Shown: piece by piece, positions 1 to 6,442 of the stretch | Layout of the letters: every line of letters starts with the position of its first letter | Numbering within the stretch: the first letter of the stretch is position 1 | Assembly: GCA_902783925.1 (NCBI GenBank) | Contig: CACZSV010000127.1 | Span: forward strand, 1-10,145 | Origin: an uncultured Coriobacteriaceae bacterium | GTDB taxonomy: Bacteria > Actinomycetota > Coriobacteriia > Coriobacteriales > QAMH01 | Reading direction: 5' to 3' | Length of the DNA: 10,145 nt | Program-made: the position numbers and the translations under genes | Notes under the pieces: generated by a model | Told to the model about the DNA's origin: nothing | The model's input: only the letters and a program-made list of their open reading frames with translations | The model's database searches: none

Positions 1-917
1 AACTGCTTTTCGTTCAGGCGGCGCGTCGCGCACAGGTCGGGGCACGGGCAGGTGAAGCAGTTGCACTCGTAGTAGTCCATGAACTTCTGGATACCCCAGT
101 GGGCCTCGACGGATTTCTTCACCATCTCGCGGGTCATCTGGCATTCTTCGGCGCCCTCGATGATCTCGTCGGTCAGCTTATCGATGCCTTTGGCATCTTC
201 GTCGTCAAAGTTTAGGCCAACGCGACCTGGCGTGCAGTGATTGCTCTTGGGATCGTCGTAGCTAATCTGATCGAGCAGCTCATGGGCCGACACAAAACGC
301 AGGCGCGTGCCGAACTTGGCTGTGATCTTCTCAGGATCGATGATCGAGTCGGGGGCGCTCACAGAAACGGCGCTTGTCATGCGCGTGGCGGCAAGGATCT
401 TGGAATCCCTCATCACCTTACGGGCGCGCAGCACGGTCATGTACTCGGTGGCATCAGCCCAGTCTTCGAACGAATAGAACTCCAGGCCACGGGAGAGGAA
501 CTCTGCCGAAGTAATAGCAGAAGCGCAGCAGGCCTGCGTGATGGCGCAGGGCTTGCCGGTGCGCATCGCAAACTCGAGAGCCAGATCGTACGGACGGCTC
601 GCGTAGCCTATGTAGTACAGGTCGACATCTTCGCAGCCTTCAGCCAGATGCTCGATCATCTCGTCTTTGGTCAGGAACTGCTCGTCACGCTCGACCTTGA
701 CCGGCTCGAGCAGATTCACGACATCAGCGGGCATGGCAGCCTGGAGCTGAGCATACCAGCCCTTAAACTTCTCGGCGGCCATGTGCAGGTCGAATTCCTT
801 CTCGAGCTGCATGCCTTCGCCAAAGCGGCATGGGCCTTCGAATACGTACTCGTGATACAGGGTCAGGAACATCGGCTTCACGTTGAGGCGGATATCCTCA
901 TGTTTTTTGATTGCCAT
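1..917 (-). CDS. Probable sugar isomerase-like protein (L-fucose/L-arabinose isomerase fold), 5' part only
   Basis: The frame is open from ATG at 917 to the window edge, giving the first 305 residues; the 3' end lies outside. The start is supported by AGAAAGGA at 926-933, eight bases upstream. I see an N-terminal alpha/beta region (residues 90-130, containing DVDLYYIGYASRPYDLALEF) and a second one beginning near KFGTRLRFVSAHELL (201-215). These resemble the stacked N-terminal domains of the fucose isomerase-like superfamily, as does the CATRRLNE stretch at 296-303. In that family the catalytic metal ligands lie further toward the C-terminus, so activity cannot be judged here. A cysteine-dense segment at 285-296 (C285, C287, C290, C292, C296) is unusual. 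There is no signal peptide, so a cytoplasmic location is expected. The gene follows pucR on the same strand after a 116-base gap that starts at a PucR-type operator copy. The coding call is strong; the family is inferred from general resemblance, and a different decarboxylase or dehydratase family is not excluded. Confidence 0.7.
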   Translation of the reverse strand, partial: MAIKKHEDIRLNVKPMFLTLYHEYVFEGPCRFGEGMQLEKEFDLHMAAEKFKGWYAQLQAAMPADVVNLLEPVKVERDEQFLTKDEMIEHLAEGCEDVDLYYIGYASRPYDLALEFAMRTGKPCAITQACCASAITSAEFLSRGLEFYSFEDWADATEYMTVLRARKVMRDSKILAATRMTSAVSVSAPDSIIDPEKITAKFGTRLRFVSAHELLDQISYDDPKSNHCTPGRVGLNFDDEDAKGIDKLTDEIIEGAEECQMTREMVKKSVEAHWGIQKFMDYYECNCFTCPCPDLCATRRLNEKQ

Positions 918-1033
918 CTGAATAATCCTTTCTTAGTCCGAGCGGCGCAGCCCCTTTCTGCGTCGTTGGGCCAAAGAATAGGATCGCAAGCGGCATCGAG
1001 TCATTTTGCGGAATCGACCCACTTTCAAAACGG

Positions 1034-2629
1034 TTATTGTGCCGATTGCACAGCCTGCGCCTCGCGAATACGGTATGCCAGCAAAAAATCGAAGCGCAGG
1101 GCTGGGTCGTTTGTGTCGATGCCGAACTGGTCTTCGATGCGATCGATGCGGTATTTCACGTTGTTGCGGTGCATGTGCAGCTTTTCTGCCACGACACCTG
1201 CACGCCGCTCGTTCATGAGGTACTCGTACAAAAACACGTAGTTGTCGGTTTTGGCAATCGAATCTTGCCCATGAATCGATTCGAGCACGTAGCCCGCATA
1301 TGTCAGCCCAACAAGCTCTGTTCCCTTTTGTGTAGCCGATTCGACCAGGTGATCGACGATGCACGAATCAAACGACACGACGCGGCTCCAATTATGGGGA
1401 ATAGCCAAGTCGCCCTGCCTGAGCGTCTTCTTCCAACCAATGCGACATGCCGCACGCGCCTGCTCGAATGCCGTGGGCGCCATGGAAAGCGAGGTGAATT
1501 TCGAGCTTCTACCGCATGTTAGGTCGAGACGCTCCATCATCTCGTTTATGCGGGCAGAAAGCGACGTATGGCCAAGCGGGCACGAATTCGATGCGCAATG
1601 CAGAGCGCACCGGTCACTTCGGCAGTTAAAGCACAGAACCACCACAGCGTCGTCCACAAGAGCTGTCTTGGCAGGTGCGACAAGCCTCGACACATCCGAG
1701 AGCAGGCGCGTTTTGGGAACACCGCCTTCTGGCTCGCAGATATAGAACAAGCAGAAACGCGCTTCGTATGGAATTCCCGCGATATGCCCGCGCTCTCGAA
1801 TGGCTTGCTCGTTACCGGCAGTCCCCAAAAACAGGTCCTTGAGAAAGGTGTCGACGGCGTTTCCGGAAGGCTTATCATCGGGATAGTCGCGTGCGGCGAA
1901 AAACCCAACGCGATCAGTAAACTTGGCATAGATATCGAGCAGATAATCGTCGAGAGCGGCGACGTTGCACATCATGATGACAATGATCGAGAACGACGAC
2001 TTTGTCTTAAACGATCTTACAACGGTTATGTACTTGCAGATCTCGTAGCTATCGTTGACGATGAACCCGTCTTCTTCTGCCCAGGGCTTGAAGCGCTTGT
2101 GGAGCTTGAACTTGGAGATGTTTTCCTCGGTATGGTAGCCGTGGTTGATGAGCTCCGTCGTGATGGGATCGTCGCATGGCACGTCTTTGGTGTAGGCGAG
2201 CAGCTTGAGCGAAGGGTCCACGATCACGACGTTGTTACGCAGCATAGCCGAACTCACGTCGAGAAGCTCTTGCAAGCCGCCGCCGCCAAAGCGCACATCG
2301 TCCATCGCGCGCTCCCAGTTTGCAATACGAAACACCACATCGAGCAATGCATTGAAGACAATGAGCAGCGATTCACCTTGAAGCACCGAGATGAGAGCAT
2401 CCTCGTGAGGCGTCGAGTCAATCGCATTGACGTAGATGACCTTGCGGTTGAGAGCAGCCGCCTTGTCGACTTCTTCGCGCGTGCCGCAAAGATACAGCAC
2501 ATCATCGTTGATGGGGTGGCTCGATTCGACATAGAGCCTGAAATCGGTAAACAAGGGATTATCTGTGCAAGCGCGCACGATACGCCCGTATGGCCGAAGC
2601 TCGTGTTCGATGATATTCAACGTAAGCAC
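1034..2629 (-). CDS. PucR family transcriptional regulator
   Basis: A cytoplasmic regulator of about 531 residues from a GTG start at 2629. The C-terminus (about residues 470-525) holds the PucR-type helix-turn-helix: RAGVVAEKLHMHRNNVKYRI followed by a DPALRFDFLLAYRI-type helix, which is diagnostic for the family. Residues 119-165 (LQELLDVSSAMLRNNVVIVD) look like the start of a GAF-like sensor region, and the N-terminal 100 residues form an alpha/beta domain I do not recognise. A Cys-rich stretch lies at 333-350 (C333, C336, C341, C345, C350), an odd element that may bind metal or sense redox state. The GTG is chosen because AGGGGAGG (2638-2645) lies eight bases upstream, whereas the in-frame ATG at 2671 has no ribosome binding site. 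The regulator is probably self-regulated through the inverted repeat at 2717-2741 and probably controls the downstream isomerase-like gene. The effector is unknown; known PucR relatives often control purine, sugar-acid or aromatic metabolism. Confidence 0.92.
   Translation of the reverse strand: MLTLNIIEHELRPYGRIVRACTDNPLFTDFRLYVESSHPINDDVLYLCGTREEVDKAAALNRKVIYVNAIDSTPHEDALISVLQGESLLIVFNALLDVVFRIANWERAMDDVRFGGGGLQELLDVSSAMLRNNVVIVDPSLKLLAYTKDVPCDDPITTELINHGYHTEENISKFKLHKRFKPWAEEDGFIVNDSYEICKYITVVRSFKTKSSFSIIVIMMCNVAALDDYLLDIYAKFTDRVGFFAARDYPDDKPSGNAVDTFLKDLFLGTAGNEQAIRERGHIAGIPYEARFCLFYICEPEGGVPKTRLLSDVSRLVAPAKTALVDDAVVVLCFNCRSDRCALHCASNSCPLGHTSLSARINEMMERLDLTCGRSSKFTSLSMAPTAFEQARAACRIGWKKTLRQGDLAIPHNWSRVVSFDSCIVDHLVESATQKGTELVGLTYAGYVLESIHGQDSIAKTDNYVFLYEYLMNERRAGVVAEKLHMHRNNVKYRIDRIEDQFGIDTNDPALRFDFLLAYRIREAQAVQSAQ
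1035..1052. promoter_or_regulatory. Second copy of the operator, upstream of the isomerase-like gene
   Basis: TATTGTGCCGATTGCACA matches the minus-strand reading of the pucR operator with one difference in 18 bases and keeps the TGTGC-N5-GCACA symmetry. It overlaps the pucR stop codon (TAA, 1034-1036) and lies about 118 bases before the ATG at 917, a similar distance to the copy upstream of pucR. The following minus-strand gap (918-1033) shows only weak promoter-like hexamers, which would fit a regulated promoter. Confidence 0.68.
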
Positions 2630-2637
2630 GCCTTGCG

Positions 2638-2645
2638 CCTCCCCT
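2638..2645 (-). promoter_or_regulatory. Ribosome binding site that sets the pucR start at GTG 2629
   Basis: On the minus strand AGGGGAGG lies eight bases before GTG 2629, an almost ideal Shine-Dalgarno sequence and spacing. The upstream in-frame ATG (2671) is preceded by CACATAGTGC without any purine-rich box. This supports a protein 14 residues shorter than the longest reading frame. Confidence 0.75.
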
Positions 2646-2716
2646 TTTGAATCCGAATCATGATAGAACATGCACTATGTGAAAGCATTGGGCTTAAACA
2701 AGCGCCTTTGCATAGA

Positions 2717-2741
2717 CGTATTGTGCAATTGGCACAATACG
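2717..2741. promoter_or_regulatory. Operator-like inverted repeat upstream of pucR
   Basis: Perfect 10-base arms (CGTATTGTGC and GCACAATACG) are separated by five bases, AATTG. The site lies 88 bases before the GTG start of pucR, where a transcription factor site would be expected. An 18-base core matches a second site at 1035-1052 in 17 of 18 positions. It is probably the PucR binding site; binding is inferred from position and recurrence. Confidence 0.72.
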
Positions 2742-2775
2742 ATTTGAGCAATGCATGGGTTTTACCTTCTCAGAG

Positions 2776-2896
2776 TGAGTCGGCATGACGCTCCTCATGA
2801 CTCAAATTAAGAATCGCTTTTGCCGGCTGATGAGTCGGCAGGGTTCGCGACGTAGTCTCCCCGCAGCTCTATGAGTCGCCCGTCCCTCGCGACTCA
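2776..2896. repeat. Cluster of five TGAGTCG-type heptamers
   Basis: In the long gap between the divergent pucR and luxR-type genes, TGAGTCGGCA occurs at 2776-2785 and again at 2831-2840, TGACTCA at 2798-2804, TGAGTCGC at 2872-2879, and its inverse GCGACTCA at 2889-2896. The last two form a hairpin with perfect 8-base arms and a 9-base loop. The first three spacings (22, 33, 41 bases) are close to whole helical turns, so the copies could face the same side of the DNA. This may be an operator array for the regulator at 3110 or for another factor; its function is unknown. No gene is seen between 2672 and 3109. Confidence 0.5.
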
Positions 2897-2897
2897 C

Positions 2898-2915
2898 ACC
2901 GATTCACCTTTCCAA
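2898..2915. repeat. 18-base element, copy 1 of 2
   Basis: ACCGATTCACCTTTCCAA here and ACCGATTCACCTTACCAA at 5946-5963 agree in 17 of 18 bases. Both lie in gaps upstream of the two paralogous membrane LuxR-type genes, although at different distances (about 195 and 480 bases). It could be a shared regulatory element or a trace of the duplication. Confidence 0.4.
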
Positions 2916-2971
2916 CTTATCCACCCATTTCCAGTTTCCAAATTGGCTCTGTCATTCATGCCGTTTTTCTC

Positions 2972-2987
2972 GAAAACATGCATTTTC
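2972..2987. promoter_or_regulatory. AT-rich inverted repeat upstream of the first LuxR-type gene
   Basis: GAAAA-CATGCA-TTTTC has 5-base arms around a central six bases and lies about 123 bases before the TTG start at 3110. It could be an operator, but it is short and AT-rich and may be chance. No clear -35/-10 pair was found nearby. Confidence 0.25.
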
Positions 2988-3109
2988 TGAACATCTTCAA
3001 AGAGGTTAGTTTTAGTATAGGCACACTGTTTTGCGAGTTCAGACGAGGCCAGTCAAAGTGCAGCCTCGCGCTATTCCCGCAATAAAACCAGGTATAGGAG
3101 AGCAGCCAA

Positions 3110-4564
3110 TTGGGTTTCGTCGACTTCATACGAGACATGCGCGTGCGCGTTGCTGCGCTCATCTTCTCATGCTTTCTTCTGTGCTCTACAGGATGGCTTT
3201 TGTGGCTCAGCAGCGTGATCCAGCACGCCAATCCGGAACACGTCGATTTCTTCACGATCGAAATCGGCTATCTTGCTCAGGTGCTCGGCCTTGCTGTATT
3301 CATTGTCGCGGCAGCGGTCCTCGAGAGACGCTCGCGCCAAAAGACGCTTCCGTGGCTGGTCATAATAGCGCTCATCGTGTTCGTCGTGCTGCTTGACCCT
3401 GCAACGACAGCAGATTCGCTCGAGGCGGTGCTTGGTTTTGGCTGGACGATGAACATCGTCTGCGGCTTTGCCCAGGGCTACTATCTCTATTGCCTTGCAG
3501 CGCTTGTCGGCACGAACAAGCGTGGTACGGTGCTCGGCTGCGGATATGCCGCATCGACGCTGGGAAATTGGCTTATCTCGACCATTGGCGGCGGCTTTCT
3601 CGCGAGCGGGTCCGCCTGCCTCATCCTATGCTCGGTACTCGCTATCATAAGCGCCGCGCTCGTATTCGCCACGCGCGAGGGGCTGACCCCGTCAGATGAG
3701 CAGCTCGCCAGTCAAAGCAACAACGCTGCCAACGCACGCAAAAAGCAGTCCGCAGTCGCGAAGAATTCGAAGGGAACACTCACAGGACGCAAGCTCATAG
3801 TCTTTGCCTGCGCAACCGTCGTGATGGTGAGCCTAGTTAAGAACACCGGCTTCTCGTTTCCTTCCGAAGACCTCTCGGGCGTCGTCAACCTCGAGCTTTC
3901 CCGCCTTTTCTACGGCATCGGGCTCGTTGTGGCAGGTATCATGGCAGACCGCGAACGCAGCTACGTGCTCGGGCTCTGCGCGCTTTCGCTCGTTTCGCCC
4001 TTTATCATGCTCGCACTCGGCAACTCGGGCGCGTCCGGCCTCATCATGTGGGCTATCGGATACTTGCTGTTCGGGTTTTTCACCGTGTTTCGCATCGTGC
4101 TGCTGGCGGATATCGCCGCAGACAACGGACGTTTCTGGATAGCACCTGCCGGCCTGCTCTTCGGGCGTTTAGGCGACGTTCTCGGCACCGCGATCTGCTT
4201 TGCCCTTGGCAGCAAGCCCCTCATGCTCATTCTCGCAACAACCGTTCTGTTCGCCTTTACAGCATGGATGCTCTTCATGCTGTACCACAGATTTTTCCTC
4301 CCCAATCGGCAAGTTGCCATGCAGGTAGACCCGCTCAACGAGTTCTGCACGGATTACGCGCTTTCTGCACGCGAACGGCAGATTATCCCGTTGCTCGTGG
4401 AGGGAAAGACCTATGCGGAAATCGCCACCGAGTTCTACGTGACAGAAAGCACCGTGAAATTCCATACGCGCAATATTCGCGAGAAGACAGGATGCGCAAC
4501 GCGTATGGAGGTATCCGACCTGTACACACAGTACGTTCGAAATGCTTCGCAAGACAACGAATAA
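3110..4564 (+). CDS. Membrane-anchored LuxR-type regulator with 12 transmembrane segments (paralog 1)
   Basis: A 484-residue protein. Residues about 11-400 contain twelve hydrophobic segments in an MFS-like layout, for example AALIFSCFLLCSTGWLLWL, LVIIALIVFVVLLD and GYLLFGFFTVFRIVLLAD. A LuxR/GerE-type helix-turn-helix follows at 418-475 (LSARERQIIPLLVEGKTYAE, then STVKFHTRNIREKTG). This membrane sensor-regulator architecture is common in Eggerthellaceae, where such proteins are proposed to control nearby genes in response to small molecules; the ligand here is unknown. The start is TTG at 3110, with AGGAG at 3096-3100 nine bases upstream; it aligns with the start of the paralog at 6443. The deacetylase gene begins 54 bases after the stop, so the two may be cotranscribed. 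The protein is closely similar to the product of 6443-7840, most strongly in the last 240 residues. A polar linker at about 197-225 joins the two six-segment halves. Confidence 0.92.
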   Translation: MGFVDFIRDMRVRVAALIFSCFLLCSTGWLLWLSSVIQHANPEHVDFFTIEIGYLAQVLGLAVFIVAAAVLERRSRQKTLPWLVIIALIVFVVLLDPATTADSLEAVLGFGWTMNIVCGFAQGYYLYCLAALVGTNKRGTVLGCGYAASTLGNWLISTIGGGFLASGSACLILCSVLAIISAALVFATREGLTPSDEQLASQSNNAANARKKQSAVAKNSKGTLTGRKLIVFACATVVMVSLVKNTGFSFPSEDLSGVVNLELSRLFYGIGLVVAGIMADRERSYVLGLCALSLVSPFIMLALGNSGASGLIMWAIGYLLFGFFTVFRIVLLADIAADNGRFWIAPAGLLFGRLGDVLGTAICFALGSKPLMLILATTVLFAFTAWMLFMLYHRFFLPNRQVAMQVDPLNEFCTDYALSARERQIIPLLVEGKTYAEIATEFYVTESTVKFHTRNIREKTGCATRMEVSDLYTQYVRNASQDNE

Positions 4565-4603
4565 GAGAGCATTTGGTGTAAGCTGTGCGAGACCACATTT
4601 CAC

Positions 4604-4609
4604 GAGGAG
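4604..4609 (+). promoter_or_regulatory. Ribosome binding site that sets the deacetylase start at ATG 4619
   Basis: GAGGAG directly abuts the first in-frame ATG (4610), leaving no spacer, but lies nine bases before the second ATG (4619). The second ATG is therefore the likely start. Confidence 0.7.
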
Positions 4610-4618
4610 ATGCACAGC

Positions 4619-5665
4619 ATGCCACAGAATCGACGCAGCGATATGGGAAAGCATTCACGAGGGCCCGTTGATGCATATAGAAACACGCAGGGCCGCTCGG
4701 GCAGCCAGCAAAAGTACGGCGCGCATTCAAAGCAAACATTGCAGTCTCGGCAGACTCGCAAAGCTCCGCAGCCGCAGCCACCCAAGCGTAACTATCTGCC
4801 CCTCGTCATCGGCATCATCATCGGCGTCATCGCCATCTGCCTGATTCGCTTTGTCGCATGCTCACGGCCAATAGCGCCCCAACAAAGCTCTTCTTCCACA
4901 TCGAATGCTTCTGCGAGCACGAGCGCAAGCTCAACTACCAGCTCGAGTGCGAGCTCCTCGACAAGCTCGGCTACTTCCACATCCGCGAACGCTCAGCTCA
5001 CGGCAAACGAGCAAGACCGTCTACGCACAAGTGACAGTCTAAACAACGTCAAGCCCGACAAGCGCGTGGTCTATCTCACTTTCGACGATGGCCCCTCGAG
5101 CCACACGCACCAGATTCTCGATACACTCGACCGCTACGGCATCAAGGCGACGTGGTTCGTTATGGGCAATACCGGGCATCTCGATTACGTGAAAGACATA
5201 TGGGAGCGCGGCAACCAAATTGCCCTGCACACCTACGAGCATAATTACGACTACGTGTACGGAAGCCCCGAGAACTTCGTGGCCGACATCTCGAGAATCG
5301 GGAGCGCCGTAAACGAGTACCTCGGTTTCACGCCGACGCTCATTCGTTTTCCCGGCGGCAGCGTCAATAGCTTCAACTCCGGCAACGCCGACGCCTTCAA
5401 GCAGGCGGCAACCAACCAAGGCTGGCACTACTTCGATTGGAACGTGAGCATCGGCGATTCGACCGTGCCGGCCAGCGATGTTGACACGCTCGTGAACAAT
5501 ATCATCAGCGAGTCCGAAGGCTGCAATTCGTGCTGCGTGCTCATGCACGATTCCGACCCCAAGGGCACGACCGCGGATGCGCTGCCGCGCATCATCGAGT
5601 ACTACCAGTCGCAAGGGTTCAGTTTCGACGTGCTCGTCTCGGATAGCTACGGCTATCACTTCTAG
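4619..5665 (+). CDS. Membrane-anchored polysaccharide deacetylase (NodB domain)
   Basis: A 348-residue protein, predicted to remove acetyl groups from a cell-wall or extracellular polysaccharide such as peptidoglycan; the substrate is not shown by sequence. Order: a basic, Gln/Arg-rich cytoplasmic tail (1-57), one membrane helix (about 59-80, LPLVIGIIIGVIAICLIRF), a Ser/Ala/Thr-rich linker (about 83-124), then the NodB catalytic domain (about 147-340) outside the cell. All usual carbohydrate esterase family 4 motifs are present: TFDDGP with D156/D157, the metal-binding HTYEH with H204 and H208, RFPGGS starting at R243, and LMHDS with H310. An active metal-dependent enzyme is therefore expected. 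It lies 54 bases after the first LuxR-type gene on the same strand and between the two paralogous regulators, so regulation by one or both is plausible. Deacetylation of peptidoglycan is known in other bacteria to give lysozyme resistance; that role here is inference. Confidence 0.93.
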   Translation: MPQNRRSDMGKHSRGPVDAYRNTQGRSGSQQKYGAHSKQTLQSRQTRKAPQPQPPKRNYLPLVIGIIIGVIAICLIRFVACSRPIAPQQSSSSTSNASASTSASSTTSSSASSSTSSATSTSANAQLTANEQDRLRTSDSLNNVKPDKRVVYLTFDDGPSSHTHQILDTLDRYGIKATWFVMGNTGHLDYVKDIWERGNQIALHTYEHNYDYVYGSPENFVADISRIGSAVNEYLGFTPTLIRFPGGSVNSFNSGNADAFKQAATNQGWHYFDWNVSIGDSTVPASDVDTLVNNIISESEGCNSCCVLMHDSDPKGTTADALPRIIEYYQSQGFSFDVLVSDSYGYHF

Positions 5666-5677
5666 ACTTACTCTTTC

Positions 5678-5740
5678 ATGTCAAAAAAATCGATTTGCCG
5701 ACGATTTTCTATGAAAACCTTTGTCTTTTGACATTTTTTT
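5678..5740 (+). terminator. Possible terminator after the deacetylase gene
   Basis: ATGTCAAAA (5678-5686) pairs with TTTTGACAT (5726-5734) and is followed by a run of T through 5740. The stem is AT-rich and the loop long (39 bases), so this is a weak intrinsic terminator at best. It overlaps the left half of the symmetric motif array. Confidence 0.3.
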
Positions 5741-5915
5741 CGATTTACTGACGAAAAACCCGTCTGTTTTCGAAAACCTGAAACTGTCCATGCTCTCTAT
5801 CGGGCGATTTGCAAAGCTGTTTTACGCAAAAATCAAAATGTTTCAAAAAAATCGTCAGTAAATAGAAATAATTGCCATTCCAAGCAGCAATTCGGACAAA
5901 ATCGTCAGTAAATAG
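5691..5915. repeat. Symmetric array of four 14-base motifs (TCGTCAGTAAATMG)
   Basis: Minus-strand copies lie at 5691-5704 (TCGTCGGCAAATCG, two differences) and 5741-5754 (TCGTCAGTAAATCG). Plus-strand copies lie at 5852-5865 and 5902-5915 (both TCGTCAGTAAATAG). Each pair is offset by exactly 50 bases and the whole array is mirror-symmetric about position 5803. The interior (5755-5851) is AT-rich. The layout suggests a cooperative protein-binding site, a recombination or partition-type site, or a dispersed repeat; no family is recognised. No gene is supported in 5666-6104. Confidence 0.7.
5848..5877 (+). repeat. 30-base direct repeat, copy 1
   Basis: The right-hand motifs of the array sit inside longer direct repeats. 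Positions 5848-5877 and 5898-5927 match in 29 of 30 bases, differing only at 5870 (A) versus 5920 (T). Both end in ATTGCCA. Confidence 0.85.
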
Positions 5916-5927
5916 AAATTATTGCCA
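5898..5927 (+). repeat. 30-base direct repeat, copy 2
   Basis: This is the second copy, exactly 50 bases after the first. The 20 bases between copies (5878-5897) contain GCAATT at 5887-5892, which can pair with AATTGC at 5870-5875. Confidence 0.85.
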
Positions 5928-5945
5928 GATTTCGGTTGGCTCTCT

Positions 5946-5963
5946 ACCGATTCACCTTACCAA
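5946..5963. repeat. 18-base element, copy 2 of 2
   Basis: This copy matches the element at 2898-2915 with a single difference. It lies between the symmetric motif array and the surface-protein remnant, in sequence with no convincing gene. Confidence 0.4.
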
Positions 5964-6104
5964 AGAGAAAGACGCTCCCGTCGAGGAGCGAGTCTATCGC
6001 ATCAACCCACTATGCTCCGAGAACTCGAACTTTGGACACAAATGTGCGCAGCAGCGGATTATGAGTAGCCCAGACACACATTCTTGCCGCTAACCCAGTC
6101 TTCG

Positions 6105-6336
6105 CTATCGCCCTGTACGCGAGCGGAAGGTCTCGGACTTACGCAGCCACATGGCAGCAATCACGGAGAGCGCTAGCACGGAAACGACCATTAGGACAAG
6201 CATCGTCGCAGGAGAACCCTCATCGCCCGTCTTGGGGGGTCTTGGCTCTCTTCTTATCGTTCGAGCTCGTCGAAGCCGCCTTACCAGCAGGTTTGTTAAC
6301 AAACAAAAACGCGGCTATCAGCTTCAAATTGAGGGA
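6105..6336 (-). pseudogene. 3' remnant of a sortase-anchored (LPxTG-like) surface protein, frameshifted
   Basis: The minus strand encodes the end of a cell-wall anchored protein. From 6336 it reads KLIAAFLFVNKPAGK, then an Ala/Ser/Lys linker (AASTSSNDKKRAK). It then changes frame at a run of six C (plus-strand G at 6234-6239) into PKTGDEGSPATMLVLMVVS, a hydrophobic helix, and the basic tail WLRKSETFRSRTGR, stopping at 6105-6107. Removing one C joins the two frames into ...RAKTPKTGDEGSP..., a standard sorting signal (TPKTG, then hydrophobic segment, then charged tail). The reading frame is closed by TAA at 6337-6339, and no start codon, ribosome binding site or remaining protein is present. 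Seen: the signal and the frame break. Inferred: the 5' part was deleted and the remnant is decaying. FLFVNKP resembles the end of a Cna-B type domain. Confidence 0.68.
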
Positions 6337-6344
6337 TTAGCGTA

Positions 6345-6359
6345 AGGATAGGTTATCCT
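6345..6359. promoter_or_regulatory. Inverted repeat upstream of the second LuxR-type gene
   Basis: AGGATA-GGT-TATCCT, with perfect 6-base arms, lies about 43 bases upstream of the TATAAT box. The position suits an activator or self-regulation site for the regulator at 6443. No copy was seen upstream of the paralog at 3110. Confidence 0.42.
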
Positions 6360-6378
6360 ATACTGCGATTTTGATAGA

Positions 6379-6407
6379 GGTTAGCTCTCGGTCAAGCATC
6401 GTATAAT
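6379..6407 (+). promoter_or_regulatory. Probable promoter of the second LuxR-type gene
   Basis: A perfect -10 box TATAAT lies at 6402-6407, about 36 bases before the ATG. At 17-base spacing the -35 position reads GGTTAG (6379-6384), a poor match to TTGACA, so an activator may be needed. It overlaps no gene. Confidence 0.5.
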
Positions 6408-6442
6408 CCACGCAGCAAAACGAGGTGTGTAGGAGAGTTTAC

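Noticed and set aside
237..1241. Long plus-strand open frame opposite the isomerase-like gene and the end of pucR.
   Set aside because: The minus-strand frames carry recognisable domains and ribosome binding sites; this one spans two genes and the gap between them and has no family resemblance.
2630..2671. ATG at 2671 as the pucR start (14 residues longer).
   Set aside because: It has no ribosome binding site, whereas GTG 2629 has AGGGGAGG at ideal spacing, and the extra residues (MFYHDSDSKGEAQG) look like untranslated leader.
3001..3009. AGAGGTTAG shared with 6376-6384 upstream of the paralog.
   Set aside because: A 9-base match at different distances from the two starts is weak; it does not fall at equivalent promoter positions.
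5848..5927. Possible start of a CRISPR array.
   Set aside because: There are only two direct copies of 30 bases with a single 20-base spacer, an inverted pair nearby and no cas genes, so the pattern fits an operator or repeat array better.
5872..6093. Open frame of 73 codons on the plus strand.
   Set aside because: It starts inside a direct repeat, has no ribosome binding site, no recognisable content, and runs across the 18-base repeat.
6425..6442. GTG at 6425 as the start of the second LuxR-type gene.
   Set aside because: The AGGAG box at 6431-6435 would lie inside the gene; it is correctly placed for ATG 6443, and the N-terminus then aligns with the paralog.
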